Source: Paraphaeosphaeria minitans | Taxonomy: Eukaryota > Ascomycota > Dothideomycetes > Pleosporales > Didymosphaeriaceae | DNA length: 64,000 nucleotides | Direction: 5' to 3' | NCBI GenBank assembly: GCA_015832175.1 | Contig: WJXW01000014.1 | Location: forward strand, 1,612,001 to 1,676,000 | Shown: piece after piece, positions 48,401 to 61,000 of the stretch | How the letters are laid out: each line of letters begins with the position of its first letter | Position numbering within the stretch: the first letter of the stretch is position 1 | Notes under the pieces: model-generated | Database searches by the model: none | Told to the model about the DNA's origin: nothing | What the model saw: only the letters and a program-made list of their open reading frames with translations | Program-made: the position numbers and the translations under genes

Positions 48401-49896
48401 TAGCCTGCCTTAACTATACTAGCGTAACTATAGTTATGGTACTATTCCGCGCACTAATTAAGGACCTAGTAACGTATATCCGCGCGCGCGGTATTAACTA
48501 CGTGGAATAGGTTAACTATAAGATAAATCTAGCCTCTATTATACTAGTTAGTGCTAATATCGCTGGCAGCGTAGGATTCCTAAAGTATACTAGCTTACTA
48601 AAGGATAAGAAGTAGCTATAGTAGGTAGTAATTAATAAGTGCTATTTTATTATTACCTCTAGCTATTAGTGGCTAAAGCTGGCAAAGCTATAGAATCTAT
48701 ATATACTTATATACCTAATTATACTACTAATAGCAACGCTACTATCTATACTAGAGGGGGTATTAGGTAGAAGCATATTAATTTAAGCTACTACCTATAT
48801 CTAGGCTAGTATAGTGCGGCCTAATATCTAGTATTATGTATTATAGTGTAGGTAAGATAAGGCTATAGAGGCAGCACTAGCCATGTGTTAATAGTAGTAG
48901 GAATAGCTATAAGGTGGCTAGAAAGGCGTTATCTACTACTACAGTAGGACTATATATAAAGTGCTAGTAGGGGCGCTAGGCTGTAAGTACTACTACGCTA
49001 GCGAGTTAAATTAAACTAAAATCCTCGCTAGCTAGCTAGACAAAGGCGGGCTTATTATAGTAACATTAGCGCTTAGTACTAGGGTTAACTTTTCTAGTAT
49101 TATGTTTATCTTACACGTAGGTATACTATAGAGTATAATTAACTACTACTAGGAGAGTAGGCGTGTAGGGCGTAGCGGTAAGGTGGTAGACTTAGTTATT
49201 ATTATTAAGCTAGGTAAGGTAGAGAGGCGAATCTAAAAAAGTAGAGCGTTAGTAGATATATACGTAATAGGCATGTTTATTAAAAGTAAAGACTACTAGC
49301 GTAGAAAGATAAGTAAGTATATAAATAGGTAGCAGGTAGTGTATAGTAACATAGACTTGGCTAGGTGCGATTAATGCAGTAAGGGCTAGATTAAATAGTA
49401 GTAGGCCTAGTCGCTCACAGTAAGTAAGTGGTAAGAGGTAGAAGTAAGTATAGACAAGCTGTAAGCTAGGTGTGTAATATACTAGGTACTAGGGTAGGTA
49501 GGCTAGTAAGAGTATAGAATAATGCTGTGCACAGCGCAGCCTATAATAATAGGGAGGGATATAGACAAGTTCTGGCAAGGGGTACGTAACGCTAGGAACT
49601 GCTATAGCTATTAAAGGTACTAGGTAAGCTAGAAGTGGTGCGCGATAGGGTAGGACGTCACGAACTTATACTAGTAGCTAAACATTATAATTCCTATGGC
49701 TAGGGTAGCAATAGGGATTATAGATAGGCTTAAGATTATTTAGTAGTATAGGTTCTAGGGCAAGTGCGAGGTTTCGTGCTAGGCGTACTAGGTATAGCTT
49801 AGACAGCGCTATTGTAAATGTATCTAGGGCGAATTTCTTAGTAATGTAATAGTAGTAGCTATAAGAGTTATTATAAAACTTAAAGAGAAGAATTAG
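45472..49896 (+). pseudogene. Copy D: degraded copy of the 1473-residue OrsD/RecQ protein
   Basis: The start codon (45472) and the TAG stop (49894-49896) are kept at positions matching 58060 and 62479. The net length difference is 3 bp, yet the frame is filled with TAG/TAA. Motif I reads PIGRGKS instead of PTGGGKS (about 48365), and motif II reads NKCY instead of DECH (about 48629). A fragment at 46408-46602 remains open by chance, in the acidic/Ser linker. Examples of change: CTGGTGGAAG to CTAGTAGAAG, and TGCGTGCACC to TATATACACC, so both CpA/TpG and CpG contexts are hit. No function remains. Confidence 0.92.
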
Positions 49897-50550
49897 GCCT
49901 AGAATATAGTACTTTACTTCTATTTTTTAAAAAATCTTACTTTGTATATATTATAGCAGAGTTAGCCTATCTATTATAGATTTTATTTTACTTTACTATA
50001 TATTAGTATAATAGGATGTAAGTTTTAGAAATTATAGAAAAAATAGAAACTAGAGTCTTCTAGAAGAGTTTAGGAATTGTATAAAATAAGTAAATTTCTA
50101 AAAACCTAAGTACTAGTATTGATACTATCTTATAACTTATTAGAATTTAATAAAATTATAATTAAACTATATTTCTACTTTTTTATAAACTTTACCACTA
50201 GTTATTAAATAGTAGTATACTTTTTTATATACTTATAATAATTTTTACTTATTTAGTAATCATAAGTTTTACTTTAAATAGTTTATACTAATAGTATTAT
50301 ATAACTACTAGAGTGAAACTAAATTTAATTTTATATTAATAATTTATATTTCTATTAAAAAGAGAATATAAAAGAAATTATTAAAGTAGTAGTATTTATA
50401 AGTAGAAGTAGGACTTATAAATACTAAAACTAAATTACTAAACTATGTAGTAGGGGTTAAATAATTTCTAGTTATTATAAAATTAAGAAAAAAAAACTAA
50501 AGGGTTATTTTTTATTAAAGGGAAAATATATATTTCTAAAGTTATAGAAA
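49897..50550. other. Copy D 3' AT-rich tail
   Basis: Nearly identical to 62482-63130 of copy E, with few differences in either direction. No coding signal. It contains a poly-A-like AAGAAAAAAAACTAAAGGG word and oligo-T runs. Confidence 0.7.
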
Positions 50551-50836
50551 ATATAAAGTAATATAACTTTTTAAAAAGTAATATAAGGTAAAGTTATTAA
50601 CTATTCTATATAGTTATATAAGGTTGTGTTAAGCTATATAAAAGGATATAAATTATTATAAAGTAATATGTAGTAAAGTTATTAAATATTTTATAAAGTT
50701 ATATAAGGTTGCATTAAGTTATATAAAGGGATATAAATTATTATAAAGTAATATAAAGCTATATAAAGTAATATAAAGTAAAGTTATATAAGGTTGTATT
50801 AAGTTATATAAAGTGACATAAATTACTATAAAGCTA
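50550..50836. repeat. Copy D tail array of TATATAAAG-type units
   Basis: Loosely tandem words AAGTAATATAAAG, AAGCTATATAAAG and AAGTTATATAAGG, matching the longer array at 63130-63760. Copy C interrupts it after ATAAAGCTA. Confidence 0.8.
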
Positions 50837-50934
50837 ATATTATTAGGACTAAGGATTCGGACCCAGTATCGTCCGTGCGCTAGTACGTGCGCACTGGCGC
50901 TAGTCTGTAAACAGCTAGCCTACCAACGCGCTAT

Positions 50935-51115
50935 CTCGCGTATTAACGCACTATCTTAACGCACTATCCTGCGTACTAACGCACTATCTTAACGCACTAT
51001 CCTGTGCACTAACGCACTATTTTAACGCGCTATCCTACGCACTAACACACTATTTTAACGCGCTATCCTATGCACTAACGCACTATCTTGGCGCACTATT
51101 ATGCGCATTAATTTA
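50935..51115. repeat. Terminal tandem array, copy C (unit about 33 bp)
   Basis: Same words and order as 13560-13735, such as CGCACTATCTTAA and CGCACTATCCTGCG. Just to its left (50874-50893) lies a 6-bp inverted pair, GTGCGC and GCGCAC. Confidence 0.8.
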
Positions 51116-51272
51116 TAATTCACTATCTTAACTTTACACCCCTATCTATCTAGTAAGTGTAATTTCTAGCTAACTATCCTAACTATAACTTTTAACTACA
51201 TAACTGCACAACTTCACCTATAAACCACAAGCCTACCCTTTTACCTATATAGGGGACCTTTACGCGTGTAGG

Positions 51273-51291
51273 CTGTGAGGACTCCTCACAG
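51273..51291. repeat. Perfect palindrome, copy C
   Basis: CTGTGAGGA and TCCTCACAG around a central C. Compared with copy B, each arm carries one change and the two changes keep perfect pairing. Confidence 0.75.
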
Positions 51292-51539
51292 CACCACTAG
51301 GGGGTAGTTACAAAAGTTTATAGCACTATTATTATTAGGGCGAAAACTTTATTAAGAAGCCCTAAGGAATCGCACTATCTATAGGTTATACTAAGCCACT
51401 AAACGATTTTAACCCTATATTAGGACTGAAATTAGCACAACATAGAATTATAAATTACGTAAACCTTTCTTAAGTATCTCTAATTAGTAAATATAACCCT
51501 CTTAAGTGTCACCTAGCTATTGTACAAATTGTTAACATC

Positions 51540-52930
51540 CCCTAAGAGCCGCTAACTACTTGCTAGTTAGAAACCTATAATTAAATTACAATACGCTAGA
51601 TTCTTGTCTAAAAGCATCTCTAGGAGTAAGGGCTCTAGCAGCTCTAGATCTAATATACACGCCTTATATATTTCCACTATAGCTATTACACTTTTAAAGA
51701 CAGTATTATTGCATTGCGTAATTATGTCTATCTATTACTAGAGCTGCGTAACTGTTATGCTTTGTTTAATATAGGTGTTAGATATAAAGTTTCTTAGTAG
51801 TATTATAAACACGCCTATACTAAATCTTACCTTAAGTAGACACTATTATCTCCCTATATCTAAGTACTAACTAAATTCTCTCTACGCTGTAGGATGTATT
51901 TCCTTAGTTAGTTTCTCCTCTTCTGTTATACTAAATTCTTAAGTAAATAAAAGTTTTTTTGTAATAGACGCGTATCCTTTCCCTTTTCTACTAAATAGTA
52001 TCTTTCTTTTTTATACTAGGCCCTCTAATAATTTAAACTCTAACTATAGCGCTGCCTATATCTAGCGCTACTATATCTTACTTATAATACTAACTGCCTA
52101 TCCCTATCTTACGCTCTTGTATAGCGAATAGAACCTCTTAGTCTTAAACTATATAAAACTATATTCTGTAAAACTAGCACTAGAGTGTTATAATAATACT
52201 ATACTACTCTCTAGTATAGTGTTAGCTATAGTACTGTTGCCCTCTTTATATTTAACTATATCTAGTAGTCTCTCTACCTTTTCTCTAAATAACTATAGGC
52301 CCTGTGTATACTTTGTCCTCTATACCTATAACACTATTTTCTAATTACGTAGACACTTAGCTATACCTATAGCAACTACTTAGCTTATTATCTCTTTCCT
52401 AATAGTAGCGCCTACTTTTAGTAGTTTTTTTGCAAATATATAGTAACGTGCCTCTTCTCTATTATCTTCTAATAACTCCGCCTCCTCTATATATTATATA
52501 TATAGCATGACTTCTATTGTTGTGTCTACTAGCTAATGCTTTAGCTTTTGATTTCTATCCTCTATTAAACAGCTAGTCGCTTTCGACGTGCAATTTCGTT
52601 TTAGAGGCGCTTTTAGGGCCTCTACTTAAGTGTCTTCCTCCTTACCCAACTCTTCCTCACTATCACTTTGGCGCGCTTAGTCCCTATAGACAGAGTATAA
52701 GAAGTAAAAAAATTCTTCCTTTTTTACTTATTTATATATCTATTGCACTGCGGACTTAGGTAAGCTGCATAGAAATGCCTTAGTAAGAGGACCTCTTCTC
52801 TATAGAACTAAACACTACATAGGCTTCTAATTGTAAACTTGTTTATATATGTCTTGTATAAGGGAGGGAATTAGACTACTGTTATCCTAAAGCACCTTAG
52901 CTAGTAAGATTAAAGAATAGTAGGCTATAG
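51540..52930 (-). pseudogene. Copy C: minus-strand partner gene, unrecognised
   Basis: Homologous along its length to 14110-15560, with the same charged helical segments and its own set of RIP stops. It diverges from the helicase gene to its right. Confidence 0.5.
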
Positions 52931-53009
52931 TGTAATGTAGTGTTTATATAACCTAGAATAATAAACGTTACTTAGTGTTTCTTGTCTTCCCTTAGCACTA
53001 AAGTTTAGC

Positions 53010-56000
53010 TGACTTATTTTAACTATAGACGTGGATTAAAATTAATTATACTACTGCCAACTATAGAGACTTCTAAACACATTTACTATAATAAGACCTA
53101 TTACTTTATTACCTATATACTGTATAGATATATAATACTCCTAAGTAAGGTGTTTTCCTATTTTAATAAGGAATATAGATAAGAGATAACTAGTAAAGAG
53201 AGGCGTGTTATCTAAGAATATGTTAATAAGCTTAGGAACCTTCACTTACTACTATAAGAGAAATACAAAGAATTTATAGTTTCTAACACCTTAGTACTAG
53301 CCTTCTCTAGCCTATGTATTATTCCTAATAGTTATTGCTGTTGTTACTGTACCTACATTGCCACTAGGATTTCTATAAGGTATAACATGTGAGGACACCT
53401 GCGCTAGGAACATAAACTCTATATTCTAAATATAGCTAAAGAAAGAAGGTAGCTCTAGTATAGTAAGTAAGTAAAGGGCGTAGATTACTAACAGTTTTTT
53501 CCCTCTATACTACCCCTATTCTAAAACCTTTATCTTACTTATAAATTTATAGTTAAACTATCTATAAACTTATATAGCTCTAAAGCCACTACTAATAGTG
53601 TTAAAAACCTAACTAAACCTAGCGCAGTCCCTATACCTATTTCTGCCCCTATTAGCAGCAAATTTGCAGATTAGCTCTAGGAAGCGTTGTAATAGGCTAA
53701 GAAAGTAAAGCAGGAGTAGTTGGCAGCTATATTTAGTACACCCTCTATCTCTATAAATCTTTAGGTTACCTATATAGGTGTCCTGTAAGTGTTTAGCAAC
53801 ACGTCTACATAGGCAAAGGCTTTATAATATATAGCTGTACTAACTGCTATAGGTGATTTAAAGCTATATTATCTCTACGTAACTATAAAGAGCATAGCTA
53901 GAACTTAGCAGAATATTGCTAGTAAAGCCTTCTACTACGCCTGTATAAGAGTAATATAGAAATATAAGACTAATGTTCCCCTTACTCTACTAGAGCTATA
54001 CTAGGACTCTTACCTCTACTACGTAGGACTACTCTAGAAGATATTTGTCTTCTTCTACCACGTATTAGTTAATAATATAAAGAAGCCACTAACACTTTAT
54101 TTATAGCCTCACTAGGAGTAGACCTAGTAGGACATTACAAAGTACTTAGATTTAATAGATAATATCCTAGAAGTCTAAGAGCACTACACTAGAACTTAAT
54201 TTATATTATTTAAAGAGCACTGCTATTGCTTTTAGCTATCCCTTATTAAATAAACTAGTTAAACTAAGTATTTTAAACTTGCCCTACTAACACCTATAGC
54301 GTTCCTAACACTCTCTTATAATAGAAAAGGTTTTTGAGAGGCATATAACTTCGCAACAGATATATTAGCTATAAAGAAGTTCTGCTGTTTTATAGGCCTT
54401 TAGAAACTGTAGGATAACTTTGTCTATTTAAATAACGTCTAGCCCTAGGCTACTATAAATAGCATATAGACTACTGTTTCGCTTAATAAGGCTTTCCTTC
54501 TTATTACTAAGTAAGATAGCAACATGTCTATAGAGGCAGAGAACTATAATCTTACAGACACGTTTAAGGTGTGGGTATATAACTACCTTACTATAAAGTA
54601 TTCTATAAGCATAAGCTGGCTTATAAATATAGCACAGTTTATTAGTAAGTTCTAATATAGTAAGAACCTAGATACCTTCGTGCACTAGAACAGGGATACA
54701 GTTACTATGCGCAATATAAAAATAACCCTAGCCTTATTTATAATAATGGCTAGGAACGAGTATAAAGAGACCTTAAAGATCCTATACTAGCTAACCTTTA
54801 TGTCTACTTATTTAGACCTTCTAAATATTCTATAGAAACTTCTAGTGGAGGAACTAAAAAATGTTACACTAGACTTCTCTATGTTTGGCCCTAACAATAG
54901 TAACCTTGTGCACAGAGCTGACTTTGTCGTTAAAAACCTAATAAAGGGGGTAGGTTAAGAAAGTTTTTTAACTACCCCCCTTACAAACCTACGTAACTTT
55001 ACCTAGGTGTAGCGATACTACAATCTAGTATAGAAATTTCTAAAGCATTTTTTTTACCTAATTCACTTTACTAGTAGCTAACCTAGCTATAGAATAGAAG
55101 TGCTTAGCGTTTAACTTAAGAATAGTTATACTATAGGCATACGTAATATCTTCCTATATAATAGTCTTATTGCGGTAGTCCTACAATACTATAAAGGATA
55201 CAACCGCAACAAGACTATAAAGACTATATATAGATTCCTTCTAGTAGAGGTAGGTAGTCTTTTAGTGTGGTACATTTAGCTGGTCTAACTATTCTATCTA
55301 GTTATCTAAGGATAAATAGGGACAGACCTTCGCAACTACTATTATAAGTAGGCGCAAAGTGTGCTCCTGTGGCTAGACGTAGTAAGAAAATAATATACTA
55401 TATTGTATATTCTTAGTTTAGCTATCTAGAGTGCCAGTCTTTATTAGATTAGGCAGGAGATTAATATTAGCACCTTACGTTACCTTATAATCGCTTTCGC
55501 CTACTAGTTCGCTAGCTCTAAGATGCTTATTTAGGAACTTACTAAAGAGGATGTGGATAATATTATAAACAAGATAGAGGCTAAAGCACAAGAAATATAG
55601 GCTAGGCACCTACCTAAAACAGCCTACGTAGTATACACACTTAATGTGTTAAAGATATTTACCTACTTATTTAATAATATAGAGACACACTTTAAAACAT
55701 CGCAGAAATAGTATCGCGCTATTCATTTTAGCTTAGTAGAAGCATAGCTAAGTCTTAACTATTATAAGAGTATTATGGCTACTACTTAATAGCAGAATAC
55801 TAAGAGAAGCAATATTAATCTCCTATAACTATTATAAGAGAACTTTAGATGCGACGCCTAATTTAGAGGTATATAAAAGGCCGCCCTATTAGCTATTCTT
55901 ATAGGCGAAAGTATAGTAGTGTATATTATAAGCACTAGAGCTAGTAAAAGTCTCCTCTTTATGCTACTAGCCTACTGTCCAGGCTATAGGTAGAGTCTTG

Positions 56001-57796
56001 TGATAGTGCCACTTATAGTCTTATATACAGACATACTTTAACGCTATACAACCCTACGCATATGTGCTATAGTGTAAAAGCAGGGCTTATATAATAAGTA
56101 GGCAGCTATTGTACTTGTAACTCTAGAGAATATGGCTAGCGACAGTTTCTAGGCTTACGTACGTAGGCAGAAGTTGTTAGGCGTACTAGAGCGAATAGTG
56201 GTAGACAAATTTCACTATATTATTCTCCCTAACATGGCATACCGCCCTCATCTCCGCAACCTATATTAGTTAACACAGTATAAAGTCCCTCTAACTTTAC
56301 TTACTATAACTCTACCTCTAGATAATTAGCACTAAGCGTTTTAATTACTAGGCCTCCCTACAGACATAAACCCTTATAGGGAATCTACACCTCGCAGTAA
56401 TATCTAATACGAGGTCTACAGCGTCCCACTCTTAACAAGTACCATAATAATAGACATAGTAGAGTATATATAACAGGCTCTATAAAAATTTAAGAAAGTT
56501 CTTATCTATATTAATCTTGTTTTAATAGTAGATACCCTAGCCTAAGGCCTAGACTGCTTAAGATACTACAGCCAAATAGAAGAGGGCGAGAAGGGAATAA
56601 GCTTAGACCTATTTCTATAATAATTAGAAGGTGCTATAATTGCGACTAGCGCATTAATAGAAGGCCTCTATGTCCTAGATATCTAGACAGTTATTAGGTT
56701 CGCTCTACTAGCTAGTCTAATTAGCCTTATGCAAGAATTTGGCAGGGTTACTTAGGACTAGGAACTAGGCACTACACGCCTAGTGCTTAGTAAGTAAGTC
56801 CTAAATACACACTTTAATAAAGCTAGTTAGAATGCTTAGCTAGCTGTACTAGCCTACGTATAGGACCCTACCTACTAACTAGTCTACTATTATAGTATTA
56901 TTAATTGTTATCTTAATAGTAATAAGATAAGGAAGATGTATAAAGCATCTAAGTAGGCTTGTAATATATACTTAGACTCGATTTACTCCCTATTTAATTT
57001 ACCCTATGTGTAAAGTTTATTAATTACACTAGGAAGACTCTAAGGTGTAGTAAGGGGGCTGCTGCAAAACGTGCCTTTAACGCCTATTTAGGCTAGGTAC
57101 GATGCAAACTCCTTACTAGCCTACATAATAGGTATCTAGAGCAGTGACTATTATATTCTATTATCTAGAAAACGCTTACTATCTCTAACACCTAGTTAAT
57201 TAACTGGGCTAGCCAGCCTATAGACAGATCTAGGTCTCCTCCTAATATATATAGGAACCACGTTAGGTTCCCCTACTAAACGTTTATTTACCCCTAGTTA
57301 GTTTTTCTCTAGCTCCCTAGTTACTGTGCTAATTGTATACATAGTAAACCTATATTAAAAGGCACTAGCTACGCCTTTTAGAGCAGCCTACTAAGAGAGG
57401 GAGCTAGACTTCTTTTAATATAGGATAGAAGAGGCTAGGAAGAGAAGAGGTAGGATCTTTAGAGAAGAGATACTAGCTTGTTTTAAATACTAGAGACTTT
57501 ACTGTGTAGCTTACTTTATTGAATAGAAGCCCTTTAACTATAGCTAGGATTAATGTGCTATTATTACTAGACAAAAGATAACCTACTTAGGGAACACTAT
57601 TATGTCCTATTACGTTTAGATAGGAAATAAATAGGGTAAAGGCAACTACTGGGCCTACCTTCTCCTAGTAAATTACTGCCCTAGGTGGCTTATACTAGGA
57701 TCTAACTAGGTTCAAACAGGACTATTAAAAGACGCTTTATATATTAATAAATTCGCCATTTAAAATACGTGGGCGATCCTATAGGATAAGTGCCTA
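53010..57796 (+). pseudogene. Copy C: OrsD / recombinase-like / RecQ helicase protein, truncated
   Basis: Colinear with the copy B protein: OrsD fingers (about 53110-53410), middle domain (about 55075-55500) and helicase. Motif I reads STRASKSLLF (about 55933) and motif II VVDKFHYI (about 56200), the same damaged residues as in B, so that damage may predate the B/C split or reflect repeated hits at the same RIP sites. The C-terminal extension is lost at 57796 through the insertion of copy E. Confidence 0.75.
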
Positions 57797-58059
57797 CCCA
57801 AGAGGAAGAGGCGTCGGTGGTCACAGACGCGCTAAGATTGGCTTAGCGTTAGGGTTAGAGTTAACGAATTAGGTAGGATTTGATACCAGAAACGCGTTAG
57901 ACTAGGGGCAGAAACAATCCTATTCCCCAGCTATTTCTATTTCTTTCTCATTCTAATTCATCTCAACGTAACCTCTTATACTAATCTACCATCTCTTATT
58001 CACAAAATAGGATGGTGGTGGCGCAGGGTTTAGCCATTACTTTTTACTACTAATTCGCG
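57797..58059 (+). promoter_or_regulatory. 5' flank of the intact gene, with telomere-like word and pyrimidine-rich tract
   Basis: Contains TTAGGGTTAG at 57849-57858, kept unchanged in copy D, and a CT-rich stretch (CTATTTCTATTTCTTTCTC, about 57931-57949) of the kind often found in fungal promoters. No TATA box was assigned. Confidence 0.4.
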
Positions 58060-61000
58060 ATGGAGTTCTGCTGGGACGCTCGAGCTTCCGCGTCAAGCCC
58101 AGCTAACAGAGTACTAACATCACCACATCAACAGAACTCTCAGCAGCAACAGCAACTAGCAGGAGAAAACTTAGCGCAAGCTAATATACAAAAGTATATT
58201 CATTTTGTTAAGGAGTACGGCGTGCTTTGCTGCAGCGAGCACAAAGCCGGCATAGAAAATCTCGATGTACATCTCCGTCAAAAGCATAGTGTACCAGTTA
58301 ACGAACGGAGGAAATTCATTGAAAGCTGCGCTCTTTTGAGAAGACAAGGGCTGGGCAGCGTTACGCTGCCAGACGCTGGCGGACCGCCAATCCAGGTCCT
58401 AGGAGCGCCGTTGGACGGCTTCCAATGCAAGCAGCCAGCATGCAGCTATCTTACGCGAAACAAGGGCCAGATACGACTACACTGCAACAGTCATGGGTTA
58501 GCGTTCAAGACGGGATCAGATGCGCTCTACCAGAAGGTAAAGATGCAGTCTTTCTTCCCCGCTTCAGGACGGCAGCGGTACTTTGTAGTTTGCGTCCCCG
58601 ATGTAGCGGACAGCGGAGCAGACGCTAGGGCGCATAAAGAAGAGGTGGAAGACATTCTGGCAGAGTACGCGCGAACGCAGGAGGAGAGGAAGCGGCAAGA
58701 GCAGGTGATGGATGCAGAAGTCGCAAAGACAGACAAGACAGGCTGGTGGAAGTTTACAGAGTGGCCAGAGCACTTTGCGAACCGCAACTGCGTGCACCTT
58801 GCCCACGCGATCCGGCTGCCGCGCCGGGACGAGCCCAAGCTGCAGAAGGCCGCGCGGGCTGTGGAGCAGCTGGTGGAGCAGAGCGTCCGAGGGCTGTCCT
58901 CGCTACCACGTGAGACCCGACGATGGGTGAAGAGTGCGCAGGCCAACGAGATCCACCAGCAGCCGATAGCCCGACTGCAGAACCCAGAGAGCCAGGCGCG
59001 CTATGCTGGGTACATTGTGATGTTCGTGTGCTATGTCCTACGTATCGTCGCCGCCGAAGAAGCGGACAAGGAGAGCGAGGACACGGAGAGTAGCGAGGGC
59101 AGCAGCACCGACGACAGCAGCGACGGCGACGGCAGCAGCAGCGACTGCAGTGATGAGAGCCCGCCCGAGGCCCACACAGGTCGCCGAGTCAAAGTTGATC
59201 CCATGAAGGACGCGCGGGAGATGTTCCCATGGAAAGAGGACCAAAAGCTGCTGGCCACCATGCTCTGGGAGGCCCTGGACAGCAACGACGAAGCCGGCCA
59301 CATCGTCCTAGTGCGCCGGATGCTTAGTACGTTCATCATGACGACCTACATCCGCAGTCCGTTTGAGAGCGGGCTCGTTCACTTTGCTGCTGTGCTTGGG
59401 TTCGATTCAGAGACACGTCGACTGCGCACCGCGAAGAACTATTCGTATCTAGTGGCTGGGATGGTGTACTGCGTTCGGGTGATCAGTGTCGAACACCTAC
59501 TTCCGCCCGCGCAACGGGAACAGCAGGGCTTGGTGGAACGTGACCACTATCTTGACCTGAGAAAGCGCTTCCTAGCGGACGGGTCCTTCAGCCCGACGAG
59601 CCAGCTGCTTAGTCTGCTGGCCTATGGCAAGTTCATCGGCATGAATACCGGCAACGCGGGCAACGCCTTCTGGTCAGAGGATAAGAAGATCTTCTACCTC
59701 AACGGTAGACCCATCGTTATACACCATTTCCAGCTGATGGCCCAAGAACTGTTGACCGAGCTGGAGGACCTGCTCTGGGGTGAGCTGCTCTGGGTCCGCA
59801 GTCCCGGTCAGCGTTTCCCGATCCGGCTCGACCTGATTCAGGACGATGTCGCGTGCACACGACGCGGCATGTCCTTTGTCACGCACGGGAACAACGGCCT
59901 GGAGAATGGCTTGCGATGGATGCTCGAACGGATGATGCAGGACGAGCAGGGTCGGAAGCTCCGCTCCGGAGATGGGACTTGGAACGTTGCACGCGTGAAG
60001 CTGTACCTGCGCAGTGTCAAGCGCTTCAAGGAGCTGGAGCTTGCCAATCTCCACATTGACGAGGGAATGCCAGGTCGGGGCACCGAGATCACGTCGATGC
60101 GGTTCCGCAACGGAGCACTGCAGGACCGCAACCTCTTCGTGATGGACGGACAGATCATGACGGTGGTCCGTTACTACAAGTCGCAGTCGCAGTTCGACAA
60201 GCCCAAGGTCATCCCAAGGTTCCTGCCCTCGCGGCTCTCGCAGGTGCTCGTTGTGTACCTGGCGTACGTGCAGCCGTTCGAAGAGTACCTGACCGTGGAG
60301 GTGCTGGGCGGCAGCTTCACCGACTACCTGTGGGCCAACGAGCAGGGTCCGTGGCACACGGATCACCTGACGCGGGTGCTGAAGCGCGAGACGGGCAAGC
60401 ACCTGGGGGTGGCGCTGAACACGCTCGACTACCGACACACGGCGGTGGGGATTGGGCGGGAGGTGGTTGGGGATGTGTTTGGGCGGGGTTACCAAGACGA
60501 GGTGGGTGAGATTGAAGAGCCCGAGGTCGACGAGGACGGTGAGAGCCCGTTGGAGCTGCAGAGCGCGCGGACGACCAAGATCGGCCTGGCCAACTACAGC
60601 GTGCCCATCGATATTGTGAAGCATCTCAGCATGCGTTCGATCGAGACCTTCCGGCCGCTCAGTCGGCGCTGGCACGAGTTTCTAGGTGTGGATGGGCACG
60701 AGGTACGACCCAGTGCAGCCAGGAAGCGGCGATGGGAAGAAGAAGGAGACGGTCAAGACAAAGGGAGAGATGATCTCGCCGTGGTCGTGCCGCAGAAGAA
60801 AACCAAACCAGGGGGTGTCACTGCGAGTGCGATGTCTAGAGCGATGCAGCAGGCACTTGGCCAGGCTACTGCATCGTTCAAGTCGGACGAGCAGGAACAG
60901 GCCATGTTCGCTATGGTGAACGGTCAGACACCGCTGGTGGTCGTGCTCCCCACAGGTGGAGGCAAGAGTCTGCTGTTCATGGTGCCGGCCTGCCTCGACC

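Larger units (their letters stand above)
45205..50836 (+). mobile_element. Copy D: RIP-degraded OrsD/recombinase-like/RecQ element, family 2
   Basis: Colinear with copy E (57793 onward) at an offset of 12588 bp at the left end and start codon, and 12585 bp at the stop codon. The right end is cut within the AT-rich tail by the left end of copy C at 50836/50837. Almost every difference seen from E in the coding part is C-to-T or G-to-A, the hallmark of RIP. The left end carries the same TTAGGGTTAG word (45261-45270). Confidence 0.88.
50837..57796 (+). mobile_element. Copy C: OrsD/recombinase-like/RecQ element, family 1, cut by copy E
   Basis: Colinear with copy B from its left end (ATATTATTAGGACTAAGG) through array, palindrome, minus-strand gene and plus-strand helicase gene. 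It ends at AAGTGCCTA, where B continues AAGGCAAAAG but C passes directly into the left end of E. RIP-degraded throughout, with mutations partly different from B. Confidence 0.85.

Noticed and set aside
45472..49896. Frames full of TAG/TAA that read as good protein if the stops mean Gln suggested a genome with reassigned stop codons
   Set aside because: Comparison of copy D with intact copy E shows the stops replace both Gln and Trp codons through C-to-T and G-to-A changes, and E uses normal codons. RIP explains it.
50837..51291. Helitron-like end (hairpin plus CTAG words)
   Set aside because: No Rep domain was found, the helicase is RecQ-type rather than Pif1-type, and insertion is after CTA rather than between A and T.
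59674..60675. Long minus-strand and frame-shifted ORFs inside 58060-62481, up to 333 codons
   Set aside because: They are shadows of the GC-rich helicase coding sequence and have no family-like motifs.
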